This document shows positions 1-12,100 of a stretch of DNA of 40,608 bases, piece after piece. The notes below the pieces were generated by a model. The model was not told the origin of the DNA. It did not search any database and saw only the letters and a list, made by a program, of their open reading frames with translations. Within the stretch, counting starts at the first letter, position 1. Each line of letters opens with the position of its first letter. Source of the stretch: a virus; IMG/VR virus record IMGVR_UViG_3300037041_001261, positions 1 to 40,608 of that record; one strand, 5' to 3'. The position numbers and the translations under genes were made by a program.

Positions 1-1489
1 TCCCCGTCGCTCCCTGAGTACCAGTTCCAGTCTGTCCCTGTGGCCCGGTGACGCCAGTCATCCCCGTCAGTCCCTGTGTCCCGGTTCCCGTCTGACCTTG
101 TGGCCCCGTTGCGCCGGTCGTGCCTGTCGCCCCCTGCGTTCCGGCTCCGGTATCGCCCCTTACTCCGGTAACTCCGGTTATCCCCTGAATCCCTGCCCCA
201 GTCTGACCCTGCGGGCCTGTATCTCCCCGTGGCCCCGTCTGTCCGGTAAGGCCTTGCGTCCCCGCTCCGGTATCACCCTTCGGGCCGGTCGGCCCCGTTG
301 TACCGGTGGCACCCTGTGTCCCGGTTCCCGTCTGTCCTTGTGGCCCAGTTGCGCCGGTTACTCCGGGGACGTTAGAAATACCCGTCATACCCTGAGGCCC
401 GGTCGGGCCGGTCGTTCCCTGTGGCCCCGTTGTACCGGTGATGCCCCGTGGCCCGGTGTTGCCGGTGACGCCTTGTGGCCCGGTGGTTCCCGTTATGCCT
501 TGTGGCCCTGTAACGCCCGTCATACCGGTTAAACCTTGCGGGCCTGTTGAGCCTGTCGTTCCCTGAATCCCCGCACCCGTCTGGCCCTGTGGCCCCGTCT
601 GTCCTGTCACGCCTTGTGGCCCCGTTACTCCGGTGGCACCTTGACCGGTCTGTCCTTGAGGGCCGGTTGCGCCTGTCAATCCTTGAACTCCCGCCCCGGT
701 CTGACCTTGTGAACCCGTGTCTCCTTTGGGGCCAGTCGTACCCGTAATACCCTGGATGCCCGCGCCGGTGATACCCTGTGGCCCAGTGGTTCCCGTGACA
801 CCTTGTATCCCAGCACCCGTAATTCCCTGCGGGCCAGTTGTTCCGGTCATGCCTTGAGGCCCGGTTGTCCCGGTAACTCCCTGTATGCCCGCTCCGGTAT
901 CCCCACGTATCCCCGTATCACCCCTTGGGCCTGTCTGCCCGGTAAGGCCTTGTGTCCCCGCTCCGGTTTGTCCTTGTGGCCCGGTTTCTCCCTTTGGCCC
1001 GGTAGTCCCCGTCGCTCCTTGCGTACCGGCCCCCGTTTGACCTTGCAAACCAGTTTCGCCTTTCGGGCCGGTTGCTCCGGTCAAGCCAGATGTCCCAACG
1101 CCCGTTTGGCCCTGGACACCGGTATCACCTTTCTGGCCGGTATCGCCCTTCATGCCGGTGACGCCCTGCCCTCCCTCACCAGTAACACCTTGAGGGCCAA
1201 GCCCTGTTATGCCCTGAACGCCCGTAACCCCGGTAACTCCTTGAACACCAAGGCCCGTAGCTCCCTGTATGCCCGCTCCGGTTACGCCTTGAATTCCCGT
1301 CGGCCCCGGAACGTCTGACACGCCGGTAGCGCCTTGATAACCGATGGGGCCGGTATCGCCCTGGATGCCCGTGGCCCCTCTTGCCCCTTGCCTTGTCAGG
1401 GTAACGGCTATGGCCGGAACGGTCTGGTTCGACACGGTTATGTCAAGGTGATTCGCCGCCCTCAGGATAATTGTTATTCTATATGCCAT
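1..1489 (-). CDS. Collagen-like Gly-X-Thr fibre protein, 3' end cut by window edge
   Basis: About 496 codons are visible and stay open to the left edge, so the C-terminal trimerisation or receptor-binding part is missing. The start is ATG at 1489 with GGGTGA five bases upstream, 15 bases after the stop of the glycosyltransferase gene. Residues 1 to about 34 ([16 protein letters not shown] onward) are not collagen-like and probably form the anchor. From about residue 35 the chain is Gly-X-Y triplets with threonine in most Y positions (GVTG, GATG, GQTG, GDTG) and Gln or Lys frequent before Gly. The triplets are broken at fairly even intervals by G-x-G steps such as TGAGIQG. Such repeats form trimeric rods in phage tail fibres and bacterial surface proteins. 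The reading frame was followed in several stretches and held. The role as tail or surface fibre is inferred from position and repeats. Confidence 0.85.
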   Translation of the reverse strand, partial: MAYRITIILRAANHLDITVSNQTVPAIAVTLTRQGARGATGIQGDTGPIGYQGATGVSDVPGPTGIQGVTGAGIQGATGLGVQGVTGVTGVQGITGLGPQGVTGEGGQGVTGMKGDTGQKGDTGVQGQTGVGTSGLTGATGPKGETGLQGQTGAGTQGATGTTGPKGETGPQGQTGAGTQGLTGQTGPRGDTGIRGDTGAGIQGVTGTTGPQGMTGTTGPQGITGAGIQGVTGTTGPQGITGAGIQGITGTTGPKGDTGSQGQTGAGVQGLTGATGPQGQTGQGATGVTGPQGVTGQTGPQGQTGAGIQGTTGSTGPQGLTGMTGVTGPQGITGTTGPQGVTGNTGPRGITGTTGPQGTTGPTGPQGMTGISNVPGVTGATGPQGQTGTGTQGATGTTGPTGPKGDTGAGTQGLTGQTGPRGDTGPQGQTGAGIQGITGVTGVRGDTGAGTQGATGTTGATGPQGQTGTGTQGLTGMTGVTGPQGQTGTGTQGATG

Positions 1490-1504
1490 TAGTTCACCCT
1501 ATGT

Positions 1505-2773
1505 CTATGATGGCTTTACAGCATAAGCATAAACGCTCGGTGTATCCATGCCATCGTAGTTGTAAATGTCCTGAATCTGAAATCCGATGTTCTCGAGAAC
1601 TTGCCGAAGCTGGGTCTTTGACAGCCCGCCTCGGTGTATCTGTGCCTCGTCCACCGGGTCATCCTCGGTCAAATGCCACGGATGTTTTGTCGTCGTGGCC
1701 TGTTGACCATACATACAGTAGATGAACCAACGCCACTTCTCATCTTCCCCGGACGAGAGGAACTTCTTGCAGACCAGCTCAACGTCCGGCATGCCAAGGT
1801 CGAGCCTTCCCCCAGGCTTCAGAACCCGGAACCATTCCTTTAACGTCTTACTGAAATCACGATAAGGAATATGTTCGAGGGCGTGGTGTGAGCTTATCTC
1901 ATCGGCTATCTCGTCGGCAAAGGGAAGCGACCTCATGTCCGCCTGGATGTCGGCGTTCTCATCAATGTCCACGGTAATGTAGTTGTTCCAGTTCGTCCGG
2001 CCACTCCCCACGTTGAGGCGAACCTCGTCATGCGGTTCGAAGTAGTGGCCCTGTTGCCAGTTGATAAGTTTATCCCGGTTACGGATAAGCTCGGCATCGT
2101 CCACAATAGCGTCGTAGGATGAGATGTCTATGGTCTTGTTTGGGATGGCCCCTACAATGTTCCGGTATCCAACGGACGATGTGCAGTCGAAATAGAACTG
2201 TCCCCAGCGTTGAAAATGGTAGGCGTTGATGATATTCGGGTCGTCGTGCGTCCATGTGTATTGCTTGTAGGCATGATATACGATGCCGTCCGCTATCCCT
2301 ATCGTGTATCCGTTCGCCCGGCACTCGACGCTGTATGTCGTGTCAACAGACGAATTTGGGAACGGAAGATTCCTGTCACCCTCGATGTGACCGATACGCC
2401 GGGAGTCCACAAACTGGAAGTATCCTATCGCCCAGCCGATGTCTTTGGCCTCCAGAGGAACGTCGAAGGCGTACAGCGGGTCAAAGGTCGAATAGCATGT
2501 TACCATTGCGTGGTGGCCCGCCAGGAGTAAACTGAGGGCATTGGGAATTGTGTCCTTGTCCAGAAATTCTATGTCGTCATCAAGGAAAAGCCAGAACCTC
2601 TTGCCGGTAGCTTTGAACTTCTGCCGGAGAGCTTCAAAGTTCTCGACAATAGGTTTGTTGTCGAGCTGAACTATAAAAGGTATTTCGGGGTAAAAGCGTT
2701 TGACAGAATCAAGCAGACGAGGAAGATACGTCGTCCGGTGGGTGAAGGTTCCCATAACTATATCATGTAACAT
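1505..2773 (-). CDS. Glycosyltransferase (GT-A) fused to SAM-dependent methyltransferase
   Basis: A 422-aa two-domain enzyme. Residues 1 to about 200 look like a GT-A glycosyltransferase: the start resembles GT2 (IVMGTFTHRTTYLPRLLDSV) and an acidic DDD (65-67) sits after a hydrophobic strand (FWLFLDDDIEFLD), the usual place of the nucleotide-sugar/metal-binding DxD motif. Residues about 250-420 look like a class I methyltransferase: SAM motif RLNVGSG (252-258), then YITVDID, then HHALEHIP and WFRVLKPGGRLDLGMPD, as in the Methyltransf_11 family. The ATG shares one base with the stop of the preceding Ig-like gene (TGATG), and the collagen-like fibre gene follows after 15 bases. I infer that the enzyme adds a sugar, and methylates it or a nearby group, on a virion fibre. 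Host surface glycan modification is an alternative. The domain calls are firm; the substrate is unknown. Confidence 0.85.
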   Translation of the reverse strand: MLHDIVMGTFTHRTTYLPRLLDSVKRFYPEIPFIVQLDNKPIVENFEALRQKFKATGKRFWLFLDDDIEFLDKDTIPNALSLLLAGHHAMVTCYSTFDPLYAFDVPLEAKDIGWAIGYFQFVDSRRIGHIEGDRNLPFPNSSVDTTYSVECRANGYTIGIADGIVYHAYKQYTWTHDDPNIINAYHFQRWGQFYFDCTSSVGYRNIVGAIPNKTIDISSYDAIVDDAELIRNRDKLINWQQGHYFEPHDEVRLNVGSGRTNWNNYITVDIDENADIQADMRSLPFADEIADEISSHHALEHIPYRDFSKTLKEWFRVLKPGGRLDLGMPDVELVCKKFLSSGEDEKWRWFIYCMYGQQATTTKHPWHLTEDDPVDEAQIHRGGLSKTQLRQVLENIGFQIQDIYNYDGMDTPSVYAYAVKPS

Positions 2774-3105
2774 CAGACCTCCACGAACAGGTTTCCCGTC
2801 ATGATGGTCTGGACGAGGCCTACATCTGTCGTGACACGGAGCTTATACCAGTATTTCCCTTGATTGAAAAGGCTGGTGTCGGCGGGGATGAGATTAACCG
2901 CCGTCTGTCCCAGAGCCGGGTCAGTATGCACGGTTATTGTCCTCGCTATGATATCATCCTCGGAATACATGTTTTCTTTTGCTGTGAACTCTACAATCCA
3001 ATCCGTGATATCCTCGGGCGTTCCGTCGTCGTTCAGGAACTCCATGTTCAAGGGTTCTGAGTCGCCCCTCGTTATTGTCAGGTCTATATTTCTGTCACCT
3101 TTCAC
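2773..3105 (-). CDS. Ig-like baseplate/fibre N-terminal domain protein (BppU_N-like)
   Basis: A 110-aa protein. The opening LTITRGDSEPLNMEFLNDDG followed by PEDITDW, and the later IPADTSLFNQGKYWYKLRV, match the pattern of the N-terminal beta-sandwich of phage upper-baseplate proteins (BppU_N-like): a strand, an RGD/S turn, 'DG..eDiT' and a closing 'G.Y.Y.v' strand. In that family the domain attaches receptor-binding fibres to the virion. The start is GTG at 3105, overlapping the stop of the giant gene as GTGA, with GGGGGTGAG just upstream; no ATG fits. It is the first of three genes after the giant gene and is followed directly by the GT-methyltransferase and the collagen-like fibre, so it may be an adaptor for that fibre. 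The fold assignment is by pattern only. Confidence 0.6.
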   Translation of the reverse strand: MKGDRNIDLTITRGDSEPLNMEFLNDDGTPEDITDWIVEFTAKENMYSEDDIIARTITVHTDPALGQTAVNLIPADTSLFNQGKYWYKLRVTTDVGLVQTIMTGNLFVEV

Positions 3106-6100
3106 CGCTCACCCCCGGCCTTTGTTTTATACCGTTCCTTGTTTCTTTCGGCCTTTGTCATGACCTCTCTGGAATTCTTTATCAAACTGCTCATCTTCAG
3201 CGGGGCCACTATTAATTGTACTCCACGGTCGCGTCGCATATCGTTGAAATTCTTGACATCTCCCAACACTTCTTTCATCGCCTCTTTGTCCTTATTATGC
3301 CGTGCTATGCGGAACTCGTCAAACACTTTCTCACGTTTCTCCCGGAAGAACTGTTCTATGTTCTGGACGTTCCGCTCATCTTCCATATTTTCGGCGTACC
3401 GGATGGGCTGAAAACCGGCGCCACGGGTGATTCCTTCTGATGCGGACAGCTTCATCGGTTTACCGTCCGGGCCTGGTATAAGTTTGCCGTGTGCCGTCGT
3501 GGCCGCGTCTGTTGTCATCCTTGCCGCCTTCATCATGGAGGCGATAAATTCCGGGGCCATTGACTCTGTGGCCCTTTCGAACTGTCCGGTTGATGCGTAC
3601 TTTCCGGCAAGGGCGACCTTCTTGACTATCCCGCCCACAGCACCCGTCACGGTATCGGATGGTGATTCTCCCACGAAGGGGACTCCCATTGCCAGGGAAC
3701 CAGTTACGCTGATACCGAGAAGGGTAGGAATCCCGTGGACTCCCATTCTCTCGAGCGTATTCCCGCCCACGGCCCGGAGCTGTTTCTTGACCGCCGCCAC
3801 AGGGTTGTACCCGGTCGTCTTGGTTATCAATTCTAGGATGTCTTTCAGGAACGGTAGGGCCAGAAGCCCGCCAAAGAGGAAGAGATAGGCCAGAGAGTGC
3901 GCCCAGACCTTCCAGTCCCCGGCTGTAATCATGGAGTTGACGTAGTTGTAGTTGAACGATTTAAACGTCATGAGGGTGTGGATGGACTGGCTGGTGATGT
4001 CGCCACCGGCCGCGTACCGGGGAAGGTTCTCCCGACCCATCATGTAGTGGGTGTTGTAAATGTATTCCTTGGCCTTTTCCATCGACAGTTGGTACCGTTT
4101 CTCTACGTTTGGTTCGTTCTTCAGGTGTTCCATATAGACCCTGAACATAGCCAGGCCCGCAGATTTCCTGTTGAATATTTCCATAGCCGAGAACGGCATA
4201 CCCAATATCTGAATAGTCCGGTTGTACTTCTCTCCGAGGACGCTCTGCATCCGGCCCTCAAGCTCTTTAATCCATTGGTCTTGTGCGACACCCTTTATCA
4301 GCATCTCCTGGATGAACCTTTTCTCGAGGTCACTAAGGTGGTCGCCTTTAATGGAGTAGTCCTTCTTGTTGACCTTGGACATTCCGATGTCCTTCATCGC
4401 AATGGAGTACAGCTTCTCCGCCGTGCCTACCTTTGCTATGCCCAACGCCCGCAATTCTTTCTGAAGGAATGGCATGCCGGTGACAAAGTTCTGTGTCAAC
4501 TGAAGGACAATGGGTCGAATGGAACCGGCCAGGTAATAGGTGAACATGAAGCTCCTTGCCACCGCCGATATCTTGTCGCCTTTGTCATAATTACGGAGCA
4601 TGTCCCGCATGTACGTTGACAAATCTTCATAGAGGGCATCGCTCTTCTTCGGCACATCCTTGAGCAAATCAAGGAACTCGTGGGCCGCTTCCTGTTTCGT
4701 GACCATACCTGTGAAGCCGGTGACGTAATCTTTAAGGACTCCCTGCAATCCGGTTTCCTTATACCCCATGATGTTCGGGGATTTCCTCTTGATACCGAAC
4801 CGGCCAAACCCGCGGGCCTTCAGTTCGTTGACGAGGTTGTTCAGAATCTCTTGCTTGATGACGTTCAGCTCGTTCTCTTTCAGGTCGTCCTTGGCCTTCA
4901 TCCGCTCGATGGCGTTGCCAAGAAGGCGTAGCATGTTCTCATCCCTGACGCCGTAGAACGTCGCATCCGCCGGTTTGGTTACCTTGTTCATATCGACGTT
5001 ATCCGCGCCGTATTCTTTAACGAGCCGGTCGTAGACCTGTTTTGATTCTACAAGGGAGGCGAACTGTTCGTTCCACACCTTGCGTTTCTTCGTCTTGCCG
5101 TTCTCGTCCATGTCCTCGACGAAAGCCTCGACGTAGTATTTGCCCTCGCGTACGTGCGGGAAGTAGGCTATCCATCTGCCCAGGGAGTTGCGTATCTTCC
5201 GTATCTGGCTCAGACCGTGGGCCATGAAGGAATATGCTGATATAATGTTATTGAAATATTCATTGACGATTGTGTCGTCTATTCCTGGTATCTCGCTCTT
5301 AATCCAGGCTTTCAGAAGTTCTTCATACTTTGTCCGGAGCTTCGGTTTACCCGCCGACCGGATGAACCCGATGAGATACTTCTGATTCACGCCCCCGTAC
5401 GCAACCTCGTTGAGAAGGTTGAACCACGGCTCGTTCTTATAAGGACGCAGGGTCATATCCAGAATGGACTTGAACCAATCCTTGTGGATGGTGTCAAGGG
5501 TAGACCTGACATGACGGTATGTGTCTATGTCCATCTCTGTCAGCTTGAACCGTTCCCTCAGTTCCTTGTCCCCGTATCCCCGGAGAAGCTCCAGCTCGTC
5601 GAGCTGTTCCTTTAGCTCGGCGGCCATCCCGTATTCCCCGGCCTTGAGTGCTTCCTTATACTGCTTCTTCAGGTCTTGTTTCCTCTGCGGAAGCTCGCGG
5701 TCGCCCTCGATGAAAGCCTTTTCCAGACGAGCAACCTTGTCGCCCTTCATAGACAGAAAGCTGTCAAGCGATGACAGGTATGCGTGGTTCTTTTCCTGTC
5801 GTGCCTCGACCCGGCGTTCCATAACGCCGACGGCCCTCTTCCAGAGGGTGCTACCTGACAGGGCTTTATAGAAGGGAAGGTAAAAGTATTTCTTGAACCA
5901 ACCGATGTTCTCACCGTTGGCGGCGACAGCCTTGTCCATCTGCTCCCGGTATTTCTTGTTGCCCTTATAGTCCGCGTACTGCTTGGCGGTATCTTTCATG
6001 CTCTGTATCATCTTGTTCGTTTCGTCGAGGAACCTCTGGATGTCCCCGGCCTCTTTGTCTGCCACTTTGTCTTTTATGGCGGGGATGTTCTTCCTCAGTT

Positions 6101-9100
6101 CTGAGAATAGGGGCATCATCTGGGGACGGACATCGCTGAAGTTCTCCCCCAACGCCCCCCGCATCTGTGCCGCCCAGTCCGCATAGGTCTGTCCGGTAAA
6201 GGCCCGCCTTCCAAGTTCCGTCAGGTAAGGCAAGGTCAGGATGGCGGAGTTACCCCGGTTCAGGGTTTCATTGACCCTGGCCACAAGGGTAGCAACCTCG
6301 AGGTTGTTCAGCTCTTCTTCTTTTCCGTCCCTGACAATGCTATCTCCCTTAGACCAGCCCAGAATTCCCTCGATTCCGGATTCTTGTCCTTCTTTGCGAA
6401 AATCTGAACTATAATCTTGGCGGCCGGTGTCATCGACTTCAAATTTTTCCAGGTCGTTTGCAATACTGTCGAATCTGTCTGAGAAGTTTTTAAAGACACT
6501 ATTAATCCTCCTTTCTAGTTTTCTGAACTCAAGTCCGCCAAACCGGGCCGCGAGGTTCGAGAACCGTATTCCCCATGCTTCACCGTGGCCCTGGATAATT
6601 CTCCCGCTTACAGAACCGGCCATATGGGCCAACTCGTGTATGAGAACCATGGCATACACAGACGACCGAATCTCGTCGTCCGTCAATGACCCGAACCCGT
6701 AGATGTCGTTGCTCTTTATGTCCTTTAAAAAGTTTGTCCCCATGCTGAACGGGTTGATGGCGACCCCGGATTTGATGCCGTACTTCGGGTCCATATTCGT
6801 GGTGTTGAACCCGTGTACCCCGGAGTCCAAGGTGAAGAACATCTCGGGAAGGTTCATCGAGGGGATAACCCTTTTTACCGTGGCATTAAACTCGTCAAAG
6901 ATGGTGGCAAGAGCGTCGAACACATCCTTGTTCCCGGTGACAAGAGCCATTACCTCATCATAGTGTTCCTTGAAAGGGACATGACACACGATGTCCATGT
7001 TCGGGCCGACAATGGGCGACCGCTGAAACTGTTCCCCCATCCTCGTGAACCGCTCATCCCTGTCATTCCTCAAACGTGCCGCAAGGTCTTGCCCTATGCT
7101 GTCCTTGAGAAGGTTCTGCCACTCTTCCGTAAGTTTGGTGCGGTTGTCACGGAGCGGATAGTTGGCTGTATCCTGGGAGGCCACCGTCTGTTTGAAGTTG
7201 ACTGACACCACAAAGTCGGGCTGTTTGTCCGACAGGAACTGAAGTTCGTTTGTCATGACGTTGGGAAGCTGGAGTCCCTTTATAAAGAACCGGGTTCTTA
7301 TCCGGTAGGCCTCGTTCTGGGGTGAACCGTATTTGTTAACCGGTTTATACTTGACCTCAACGATGTTTCCTTTGCCGTCGTCAAGAGTCGTGGTGTTGTA
7401 TTTGCTCTGGACATCAGTCCAGCCTTCCGTTCTAATATACCTGGCGTTGGAATTGTTCATACGCATCATTTTAAAACCGTCTATATGAAAGTTGTCCTCG
7501 TAATCGTCTTTCATGGCGGTGTGTATGTTGTATCCTGTTTCGCTCTGTCCTTGCCACGCAGGATAAAGCACGTCGGCGGGATTGGTTGATTCCTCTATAA
7601 AATAAAGGGCAATCCTTGTCCCCCCGTCGATGTCGGTCGTACCAGAGATAAAGTCGTCATAATAGTAAAGCGCGTCGCCTTGTGTTTCAAAGTGTTCCTT
7701 AGAACGGTTCATAAGGTCTACGGCCTCGGCCATAAAACCTGGGTTTTTGGTTTTCCTAACTGTCACATCCGGGCCTTTATCTCCACTACCCTTTATTGGA
7801 ATATCTTCCGGGGCCATGTTGATGCTTGATATTATCCCATCAGGGGTAGGGGAACCGTCAGATTCGCTTGTTTCCCTGGCAATCTCTTTTGCCGACATCC
7901 CCGCGTCACGGAGTTGTTTCTCCCTCTTTGCCCGGTCAAAGACCGTATCTATTCTGATATAGTTGGCCCCATTCACGATGGCCACATTGGCCTTCCCGAA
8001 CCCTCCAATATCTGCGGCCCCCTTGTTGGTGCCAGATATCTTCAACAGTTTGCTAGAAATATCTTCCGGCCCCATCCCGTGTCCATTATCGTAGAAAACA
8101 ACCTTGCTAACTGTTTTGGCATTACCAAATACGTCCGGTCGTTCGGCTTGTAAACGGTCAAACTCGGGATTACCACTTGTTAGGGTGTTTAGAGAGGTTA
8201 AGAATATCCTGTCCTTCTGTCCTCTTGTGGCATCAATAGAATTCTGGAGGATTTCGTTGAGGATGGTTCCCGACGGGTTGTCGTTGGTAAGGTCTTTTCT
8301 CTCGTTCCTTAACCAATCTTTTATTTCCATGCTTCTTTCTACTTTGTAGACCTTCTTCTTGTCCAGCGGGTCGTATGCGTCCTCGCGGAGCATCATGTCG
8401 ATACCCAGGGCGTATGCCTCCTGGCCGAACCACAAGCCTTGCTTCAGGGTTTCTTTCATGTTCCGGCGCAGGGTTGTCTGCTGGCTCTTCGACAGCCTTT
8501 CCCCCATCGTCCACATTGTTTCCGTACCGCCCGACTTGGACATGGTGAAGGCATCCGATAGTATCCGGTTGATAAAGAGGTCTGTGGCGTTACGGTGAAC
8601 AAGGTCGGCCCTCTGGTCGCCAAAGGTGTCCCGGTTGATATTGATGTTAAGGTACGCCTCTGTAGCGCCGTTCGCCCTCGCATGCCCCCGGATGTAGTTG
8701 ACCATCTTATCCTTGTCCTCGAGCATGGATATCGGGATGTCATGGACTGCCCTGACGGTGCCGCGAATGTCTACGAACACGACAATCCCCTTGTTCTCCC
8801 GGTTGTTTGCCGTGCGGAAGGCATTGAGAAGCCCGTCTTGACTATAAAATACCCCGTTCCTCAGGTCGGCCAGACTCCCGTATTCCGTTTCCCCGGTCTT
8901 GTCTATCGAGGATTGAATGAGGGGGTCTATGTCGTGGAACTTGAAGGAGTGTTTGAAATCCTGTTTGCCTATCCATCCCGTCATCTTCTTTCCCTTGTAG
9001 CTCTTGGGAATCTTGGACATGTCCTTGCCCGGCACGAATGTGTATTCGTTGCTGTCGATGATGTATGCCCCGTTATAGGTTATGTCGGGATAGGCCTGGG

Positions 9101-12100
9101 AGAGTTGGTTAAGCCTTTGGTCCATCCGCATGTCAGCTTCGGAGGCGTCGGCATGTCCTGACGGGTGGTTGTGCATCTGGTAGAAACCGTCCGCTCCAGC
9201 CGCCCTCATCCTTTTGATGACTTCTTCGAACTGCCGTACTTCTACGTTAAGGGCCGGAGTACAGTTCGGCACATACGAGGTAAGGGTTTCCATACCAAGC
9301 ACTTGCGTCCGTCCATCCGGTAAGGACTTCGTGTAGATGAACCGTGCCGATTCATACTGCGGGTTCCTGAAGGGCTGGGACATTCCAACAAGCTCTTCTA
9401 TGGAGTTGAAGGTCTTGCCGTTCATGGTGTAATACCCGCTCTGTATCATGTTGGCCGTGATGGCCCGGTAGACCTCGATAATTTCCGGGGTCACGCCCTC
9501 TATAGCAAAGAGCCTTCCCATGTCATCGACAACCACATCAGCGGCGAACTGGGCCTCGTTCTTGGTCATGTACGGGTTGTAATAGTTTATCGCCGCCCGC
9601 ATGAGGGCCGCATCACTATATGTTATGGCCTCATCAAGGGCGTGTCCGGCGGCCTCTTCGCTGACAAAAGAATCACCGTCAGGGTTGAACCCTATAGCCT
9701 GGTCGATGTCCGTACCGTACTGTATCCGGCGTAGGGTTTCCAGTTTCCTCTGGAGGATGACCCCACGTTTGTAATCGCTGAAGGCCTCGTCGGCCCGGTA
9801 AAATACGACTGTTGCCGGGGACTTCGAGTTCCGTCTGCTGACCCGCCCAATCGTCTGGTCGAACTGGTCGCCAGCATAGTTCAGGGTTGCAACAAGCATG
9901 ATGCGTGGCTCGTTCCCTACCTGGTCGTCGAGGCTTATGCCAACGCCACCGGAGGCCGGGGTCATTAAGGCCACCCTGCAATTCGGGTCATTCTGAAAGC
10001 TGTCTACCGCAGATGATTTGTCGCCCTTCCCGTATATCTTTGCATGAGGGATGTTGAGCGATTCCATCTTTTTGGACAATAACGGCAACAACTGGTCACG
10101 GGTAACGGGTGCATAGATGACAGCCGTAGGTATCCGCTCGGGAGATAACCCGGCAAGATGTGCAACGTCGGCGCCTTCGGCCACGATAACAATCTTCGGT
10201 CTCTTGCCGTCTGCCCGCGGGGCCAACTCTTTTTGTATCCTTTCCCAGATGACATTGAACTTGGCGTGTTCCGCCCGGTAGGTGTTCTCTCGGAGTTGTC
10301 CGTTCACCGGGTTCTTATACTTAAATGGTTTGCCGTCCTCGCCTATCCAGTTGTTAAGGCCGAAAGCCTCGTCAATCAGGTCTATCTCTGCCTTGTCCTC
10401 GGGAGCAAGTATGACCGCCTCGTTCTCGATGGTTCCATAGAAAGGATACTCCCGACGTATCATGGAACCCTGGGATATTGCCGCGTTCCTCAAGGCTATA
10501 ATGTTGTCCCAGACCTTGGGCCAGGTCATCCCGGCATTGAGGACGGCGAACTTCTTTATCTTGCCGTCCGCGTCTGGGAGAGCCGAAACCGTGTATCCCA
10601 GCATCTTCTCCACTTCTTTTTCGGTAAGGCCCGTTATCTGTGAAAGGTAATAGGTCGCGCCGGTAGGCTTATCCATCGGGGTAGCCGTGGCAAAGACAGA
10701 GTAGTCAGCGTTTATCCCGTCAAAGAGATTTGACCGTTTTGATTCCACGTTCTTGAGCCGGTGAGATTCATCAGCTATCCGGGCCGCAAAGACCGTGTTC
10801 GCAAGGTCAATAGGTATGAGTTGGTTTGCTGTGGTCTTGGCCTTCTCGTTCCGCTTCCTCTGTTTCTCTGCGTCCGAAAGGCCGGATATGGATTCTTCAA
10901 AGTTGTGCTTGGACAGCAACCCGTCGTATGTCACCAACAGGATGTTGGTCTGCGGAAGATTCATTGCCTTCAGTTCTTTTTCAAAGAATCCCTGGACTAG
11001 CTTGTTGGGGGTTACGATAAGAACGGGGCCGGGAAAGTTTCTGGTTCCTGGGCCACCAGCCTTGGCCGCCTCTTCAGCCCTATCTGCCAGCATGCGGGCG
11101 GCCACCAGAAGCTCTCTGGTCTTGCCTACGCCGGTGCCATCAGCAAGGAGGAAGGCTTTGCCGCCATTCTCCTGGCTCCTTCCTATGAGGTTTATCGCTA
11201 TTTTTTGGTAGTCGTCAACGGCGTTTTCAAGGCCGGGATACTTTGCATAAGTTTCCACCGGTCTGGCTTTTGGAATACTTCCGCCTCCAGGGATGATAAT
11301 TCCAGGTCGCCCTTTATTACCTTTTCCTCCAGTTGTTCCAGGAATGGTCTGTCCGCTTCCAGTACCCTTGGAAAATCTTTCATATGCTTGCCTCCATATG
11401 TCCGGCCCATACTTGCTTAAAGCCTGATTAAATATAGCACCGTATTTGCCGGTTTTCAAGGCCATCTCCAGCTTTGGATAGCTGTTTATTACGGGATTGT
11501 CAGTAATAAGTTTGGCTACAAGTTTATCGAGGGTCGCAAGGTTCTCCGGGGAGGGCTGGACATATTCCTCGACGCCCATGACCCTGCTTCTGTTTACCTC
11601 TTCCTTGGAAATAGCCTCTCCCAGCATGTCTGTCCCTTCCGGCTGTATCGGGGTATCGTTGTCCTCGAGAACGAATACATCGTCGGTTGTGACATTCTCG
11701 TTGGCCTTTATCTGCCCAAAGGTTTCTTTGTTTTGTATCTGGTCTAGGAGTCCTTCTTTTTCCAGAACAAGGTAGTGTCGGGTCGTGTCGTCAAGTTCCT
11801 CGATACCCTGTTGTAATTCCGAATCAATCTCGTCAATTCTATTAAGCGTTGCCGAAACGAAGTCGTCCCATTCTCTCTCGGCTGTCAGAGCCTCTTCCGA
11901 CATAAGGTCATACCCGGATTCCGCTTCCGCTTCCGCCTCTGTAATGTTCTGTTCTATCTGTTCAATGGTTACGGCCTGTTTTTCTTTCATCCCTTTTACA
12001 ATGGTATCGAAAAGGTACTGTGCCACATCACCCTGATAGCTGGGGGGCGCGGGAGGAATATACTTCTGTTCTATTAAGATGTTTGCCATCTCCTCCATAT

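Noticed and set aside
98-1318. Open frames on the plus strand over the collagen-like gene
   Set aside because: They are codon-aligned antisense shadows of the Gly-X-Y repeat, with compositions forced by it (Arg/Pro/Gly/Leu) and no ribosome-binding sites.
1-1489. Repetitive DNA that could be taken for a CRISPR array or minisatellite
   Set aside because: The repeats keep a 9-base codon period, encode Gly-X-Thr in one open frame and have no constant repeat-spacer structure.
3897-4619. Long plus-strand open frame (240 residues) inside the giant gene
   Set aside because: It lies wholly opposite a coding region with clear motifs and has no binding site or recognisable protein pattern; a long G+C-rich gene gives such frames by chance.
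9156-9173. HNH homing endonuclease (from HNHPSG)
   Set aside because: The surrounding pattern (HNHPSG, S, D; flanking strands) is the RadC/JAB signature; there is no HNH-type Cys or Asn/His spacing.
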